DNA from: Saccopteryx bilineata | Lineage: Eukaryota; Chordata; Mammalia; Chiroptera; Emballonuridae | Assembly: GCF_036850765.1 (NCBI RefSeq) | Contig: NC_089493.1 | Coordinates: forward strand, 17,919,632-17,983,631 | Direction of reading: 5' to 3' | Length of the DNA stretch: 64,000 nt | In this document: positions 59,947-64,000 of the stretch, piece by piece | Layout: each line of letters starts with the position of its first letter | Position numbering within the stretch: the first letter of the stretch is position 1 | Position numbers and translations under genes: made by a program | Notes under the pieces: generated by a model | Seen by the model: the letters and a program-made list of their open reading frames with translations, nothing else | Told to the model about the DNA's origin: nothing | Databases searched by the model: none

Positions 59947-60115
59947 TAGTTCCAGCACTGGCAGGTTAGCTTAGTAGGTTAGAGCACCTCTGGGAAACAA
60001 CAAGGTTTCAGGCTTGATTCGGCAAGAACAATTAAGTGCAACAACAAATCCCTCTCTATCTCTCTTGCTCCTTCCCTCTCTCTAAAATCAATCGATACAT
60101 AATTTAAAAATCAAT
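59947..60115 (+). repeat. tRNA-derived SINE, plus strand, old
   Basis: The decayed head CTGGCAGGTTAGCTTAGTAG with TTTCAGGCTTGATTCGGC precedes a CTCTCTATCTCTC stretch and CTAAAATCAATC with an A-rich tail. It resembles the VES layout. Confidence 0.65.
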
Positions 60116-60659
60116 GAAAAAATATAGCTGTGTATTTCCCTGTTACTCCTTGCTATCTAGTTGTCTGATCTATTTTTCCTTCACCTATGCTTACACTTGA
60201 CTTGGCCTTGCATGCTATGTTTTTCTGTCACCTCTCGTTCTCAATGAGCCTCCATATTGCTTTAATGTCAGTTCTAAAGGATTCATTTTCACTTACCCAA
60301 CTCCATTTGACCACAGACTTCTGAGCCTCTCATTTCATTATCCACAGGCTCAAGGGAGTCAAATACCTGAGGCTTGTGCTGCTAGGCCCATATCGCCTCA
60401 CACGTCATTGCCGTCACTCACCTCTCTACTCTGTTATTCCTTTCTGAACTATCCTGAGCTTTTTTCAGACACCTGCTGCCAAATGATCCGAGCTGGTACT
60501 TGAGACAGAAGCAGGTCTTATTCCTGCCATTGTCTGGGTTTGTGGGCAGCCTCCAGGTCTTCACCCTGGGTCTGCAAGGGCTCAACCCAGAATGAGTAAG
60601 TGCTTAATAAATATCGGTTAAATGAGTAATATAATGAATGAATGGAAAAGCATCAGAAG
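60116..60659. other. Unique sequence, nothing recognised
   Basis: Slightly pyrimidine-rich. No element was recognised. Confidence 0.35.
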
Positions 60660-60915
60660 TCTTGGACTAGTTATGTCAACTGCAATGCCAAGGTTCAAAG
60701 TGCAGTTCCAGTACTGACCACTGTGTGGCCTTGAGCATGCTTCCTACCTCTGTATTTATCTATTTCTATATATAAAATGGGCATACTGATAACAGTGCCC
60801 ACTCCATAGGACTATTGTGAGACAAAACCAGACGACATAAGTCAAGCTATGAGCACAGTGCCTGACATTTTATACGTGCTTAATATGTACTGGTCATTGT
60901 TATTGCTATTTTTTT
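60660..60915 (+). repeat. MIR SINE, nearly full length
   Basis: CCACTGTGTGGCCTTGAGCA, TATATAAAATGGGCATACTG, GACTATTGTGAGACAAAAC and GCACAGTGCCTGACATTTTA, then GCTTAATATGTACTGGTCAT, match the whole MIR order including the 3' end. Confidence 0.8.
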
Positions 60916-63299
60916 AAGTAACTGCTATAGTCACTAAAACTTATTTTTTGCAGGGTTTTTATTCAATTTGAATCTGATTTATTTTTATTGTCTTCTTTAC
61001 TATCCCTTAAAGCACTAGAAGTAATGTGTTTGCCAAGTATACAGTTTTGTCTCATAATAGAGGGGCCAATTTGTGAGGTTATTTAAATATCCAGCAGAAA
61101 GGAAATCCCTCTAGTCAAGAAAGACAAGTTTTCCATTTCAAATAGACTTGGGCTTATCCCAAGAAAGTGTTTAGCTATGGATGTATGCATATGAAAACTA
61201 TACTTAATGCTACCAGTTAATCATTTGAAACCATTTGATGCCTGGCTCTATTTATAAAAGCATTAGTATATAAGTGTATGTAACTATGCAAGCATATTTC
61301 TGATATGAGTATATGCTTTGTGATATGTGGTTAGCAACAGAGTTCATTTTCTCCTATGCTTTGAATTTAACTATCCAAATGGGTGTACTAGGGGATGGTA
61401 GTAAAGTAGCAGTATACCTGTTTTTGGCCTGTAATGTGCTAGGGATTGCAACCATGTACATAATCCTGAATCAGGGGATACTTTAACCAAGATAACAAAG
61501 TTGTATTTATTGACCAATTGGCTGGAGATTTTATGTAAAATACAAAGGCTACTTATGCAAAGAGAGTAAATAACAGTATTAGACCAAAGAAATACACAAC
61601 CAAGCCAATGTCTTTTGCTTCTCCAGCTGTTTCTACCATCAGTATAAAAACTGCATCCCTTATTTAGAAGGTTATTGGTGTATTGTGTTGCTACAGTTTA
61701 GAAGAATGTTAGTGATATCAGAGATGGCCTTTGGTTCAAAATGAGCTCTGATTAGCTTTTTATGATTCAGTTATTCCAAAAAGCAAACAAAAATTTCTTA
61801 AAGGTGTTGTCTTTATTAATGAATCTATAGAAATCACTGTAATGATTATTGTGTGTAAAGTTTGATTTTCTACTCCTTTCTTCATTTAAGATTTGCCTGA
61901 TGAGTCTTTCATTAGCTCCCTTGGGTGATTATTAATTATTTGAGTTTATAATGCTCATTTTTCTCTCAAAATTTAGCCGATGGTTGAACAATTTACATAT
62001 CACTCATTGTTCCTACTTTCTTTCCACATCTTCCTGGAGATGCACACAGTGTACCAGACTGAACTTTTTCTTTTCTTCTTTGCTGATTCCATAATACAAA
62101 TACTGCATACACATTTCTAACCCTGGGGAAACATTTTCTTTAAGGGAAAATTGCTCTTTGGTACTAATTGCAAATACATGATTTGCCAAAAGTCTATTTA
62201 GTGAAATAAAGGAATAATTTAAATGACCTGAATGCCCAGGCTCAGCGCTGTTTCTATAAAACAAAGAAACATTATGTTCTGTAAGGAAAACAATTGCAAC
62301 ATGCAATTTCAGTGCTAAATATAACAGGAATTAGAATGGTGAAAATGACAAGATACCAATAGAAATGTGCAGGCCTCGAGGTTGCCATTATGACATCATT
62401 ATTAGCTTTTCAATTACTTGGGTTTTAGCTTTAATGTACTAGTTGTAATCTGAATATGAGTGATTGATTAAGAAGTTTATATGAATATTTAAATGTAGCT
62501 AAAATTAAATAAAGAATATACCTGTTTGAGATAAACATACCTGAGTTCACAAGACAAACTTATTGATAAAATCAGAACAATTTTTCAAACATCCCATGCT
62601 TTATCTAAGTATAAGAAACAATGCATTTGGAAATTCCTAGAAAATCAATCAATTTCTAGTTTTTCTCCAGGCACTGACAAAGTGTAAACCTCTAATCAAT
62701 GGGAATGTAACTGGTAAATGCATTTCCATTCTGTCTGATCCAAGTGGTTATGGATTTGTGCATTGAAACCAAATGTTCCACCTCGGTGACGGACTCAAGA
62801 AGCGACTTCTTGGACGATTAATTGAATCAAAAACTCATTTAATATAACTGTTCAGACAATGTGGGAAAAGCTTGTTATCAGCCTATAAACTACATTTCAG
62901 ATGAGTCTGAATTTAAAAAAAAAAAAATCCTAAAAAACAAACAAAAAAAAACACACCCAAAAAACAATCCTGAAATTATTTAAGTGGCTATTTTAACCAC
63001 TGGAGATTTTGTGCAAATGTGAAACTGTAACTACAACACAAGTTTCCTGAGCCTTTCTCCTGCCTCTCTGAGTTGCAAGACTAAAAAGGCCCTTTATTAG
63101 GTCCCTAACCAATGTTTATCAAAGGAGTAACATTTATTATTACAAAATGCTTTCTAGTGCGTCTAGACATTTCTGGTTCCACCAATAAGTTGTGTACTTA
63201 CTGAGAAACACTTATTAATTTAATTAATATTTATTGCACATACTCTGTGCCAAGGAATATTCTAGTTTCTAAGAATATGGCAGATAAGCAAACAAACAG
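60916..63299. other. Unique sequence, nothing recognised
   Basis: About 2.4 kb with few or no repeats. The 97-codon minus-strand frame at 62013-62306 has no motif and no splice context. A repeat-poor block like this could hold conserved non-coding sequence; only cross-species alignment can tell. Confidence 0.35.
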
Positions 63300-63357
63300 A
63301 AACAGATAAAGAGGAAGAAAGAAAAAAAGAAAAAAGAAAGAAAGTAAAAAAGAAGAA

Positions 63358-63424
<67 letters not shown>
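63300..63424. repeat. (AAAG)n microsatellite and purine-rich flank
   Basis: The uninterrupted AAAG/GAAA units span 63355-63424 (about 17 units), preceded by imperfect AAAAAG. It abuts the solo LTR. Confidence 0.95.
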
Positions 63425-63427
<3 letters not shown>

Positions 63428-63429
63428 TC

Positions 63430-63750
63430 TGTGGACAAGTCCTGCCAGGGATGAGGACGACGGAGACGCAAAGACTCCACTCCGGGTACCAGGTTCAGTG
63501 ACGCAGATCCACTTTATTCAGGAAGTAAGCTAGCTTATATACACAGGTTCATTCTATACGGTGTTAGAGCGTGTTCTTCAAAGTCGATGGCTGAAAAGAT
63601 CAGGGAGCTGCGTGGTTGGCGCTAAATTACTTCCTTATAGCGGGCGAGCTTCCTTCCTGAGTGTGCCCAGGAGGCTTCTGGGAGCTGGAGTATTCTCACA
63701 GCATTGCATCAGACACAGCTGCTAGGAATGTGCTCTGTGCTCCACCCACA
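63430..63750 (-). mobile_element. Solo LTR of a class II (ERV2-like) endogenous retrovirus, minus strand
   Basis: The segment begins TGTGG and ends CCACA, the inverted TG...CA ends of an LTR. Flanking 6-bp direct repeats GATATC (63424-63429) and GATACC (63751-63756) differ at one base; 6 bp is typical of class II ERVs. Reading the minus strand, a TATATAA box (63535-63541) is followed about 20 bases downstream by AATAAA (complement at 63513-63518), a spacing that fits betaretrovirus-like LTRs with a short R region. At 321 bp, with no internal viral sequence in the window, it is a solo LTR left by recombination. The 10-base-scale similarity between ends and the near-perfect duplication suggest moderate to recent age. 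Confidence 0.8.
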
Positions 63751-63756
63751 GATACC

Positions 63757-64000
63757 TTGTCCCCATGTCACTTAAGTTCTATTTGGAGGGTAGAGATAAT
63801 AATTTGTAAATATAAAAATTATAGTTATTTAGTGATATCATTAGATAATTTTTGCATAAAAATCACTATAAACTTAGTTGTTTCAAACAGCAAACATTTT
63901 ATATATTTGTGTACAATTTTCTAGGTAAGAAATTTGGATGGCTCAATGAGGTATTTCTTTTGCTTGTGTCCCTTTGGACCAGGCATGCAGCCACAGTTAC
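63757..64000. other. Unique sequence at window end
   Basis: AT-rich. Nothing recognised. Confidence 0.4.

Noticed and set aside
62013..62306. 97-codon minus-strand frame
   Set aside because: No domain, no splice context and no neighbouring exons.
1..64000. Bacterial-style operon, defence system or other novel multi-gene system
   Set aside because: The window is vertebrate nuclear DNA with SINEs, L1, L2 and MIR. No prokaryotic genes, ribosome-binding sites or gene clusters are present.

Overview
This is a mammalian nuclear segment, almost certainly from a bat. The evidence is its short interspersed repeats: several tRNA-headed SINE families whose heads read GGCTCAGCGGTAGAGCGTCGG or GTGGTGCAGTGGATA, plus older copies of the VES type that is common across bats. 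The youngest SINE is a roughly 400-bp tRNA-derived family (called SINE-A here) that resembles, from memory, the Rhin-1-like SINEs of rhinolophoid bats. An emballonurid source is not excluded. A vespertilionid is less likely because the VES copies here are old. A pteropodid is unlikely because a very young L1 is present and pteropodids are reported to have lost L1 activity.

I found no convincing exon of a host protein-coding gene. The window reads as AT-rich intergenic or intronic DNA built from layers of transposable elements. The main feature is a full-length, recently inserted LINE-1 at 11853-19825. It has a perfect 18-bp target duplication, a 2.5-kb 5'UTR carrying a CpG-rich array of about eight 50-bp units, an intact ORF1 (331 codons), and an ORF2 broken only by two frame changes in A-rich tracts. 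Discounting those two single-base changes, ORF2 would be 1275 codons.

Layout: 1-4.2 kb holds a VES SINE, an old minus-strand L1 and two oppositely oriented young SINE-A copies. 4.2-7.5 kb is mostly unique and holds a possible non-coding exon at 6739-6896. 7.6-8.9 kb is an internally deleted minus-strand L1 plus a VES SINE. 11.8-20.0 kb is the young L1 inserted in an older L1 tail. 20-36 kb holds old repeats (MER5-like, MIR, L2, MaLR LTRs), SINE-A copies and an unexplained 27-bp hairpin. 36.9-39.1 kb holds an old plus-strand L1 carrying a short SINE, then a SINE-A split by a SPIN-like hAT transposon with perfect 8-bp target duplications. 39-52 kb is mainly unique sequence with old repeats, two more SINE-A copies and a second hAT-like element. 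51.7-54.6 kb is a SINE-A, an old minus-strand L1 carrying a third SINE type, an L2 piece and a hAT-Charlie remnant. 57.4-58.0 kb is a mariner-type element with long terminal inverted repeats and a truncated transposase reading frame. The last kilobase has a long AAAG microsatellite abutting a solo LTR with 6-bp near-duplications, typical of class II endogenous retroviruses.

The elements do not form a pathway. Their value is a nested, datable record of L1, SINE, hAT, mariner and retroviral activity. Repeat family names are from memory of consensus sequences and were not checked by search.
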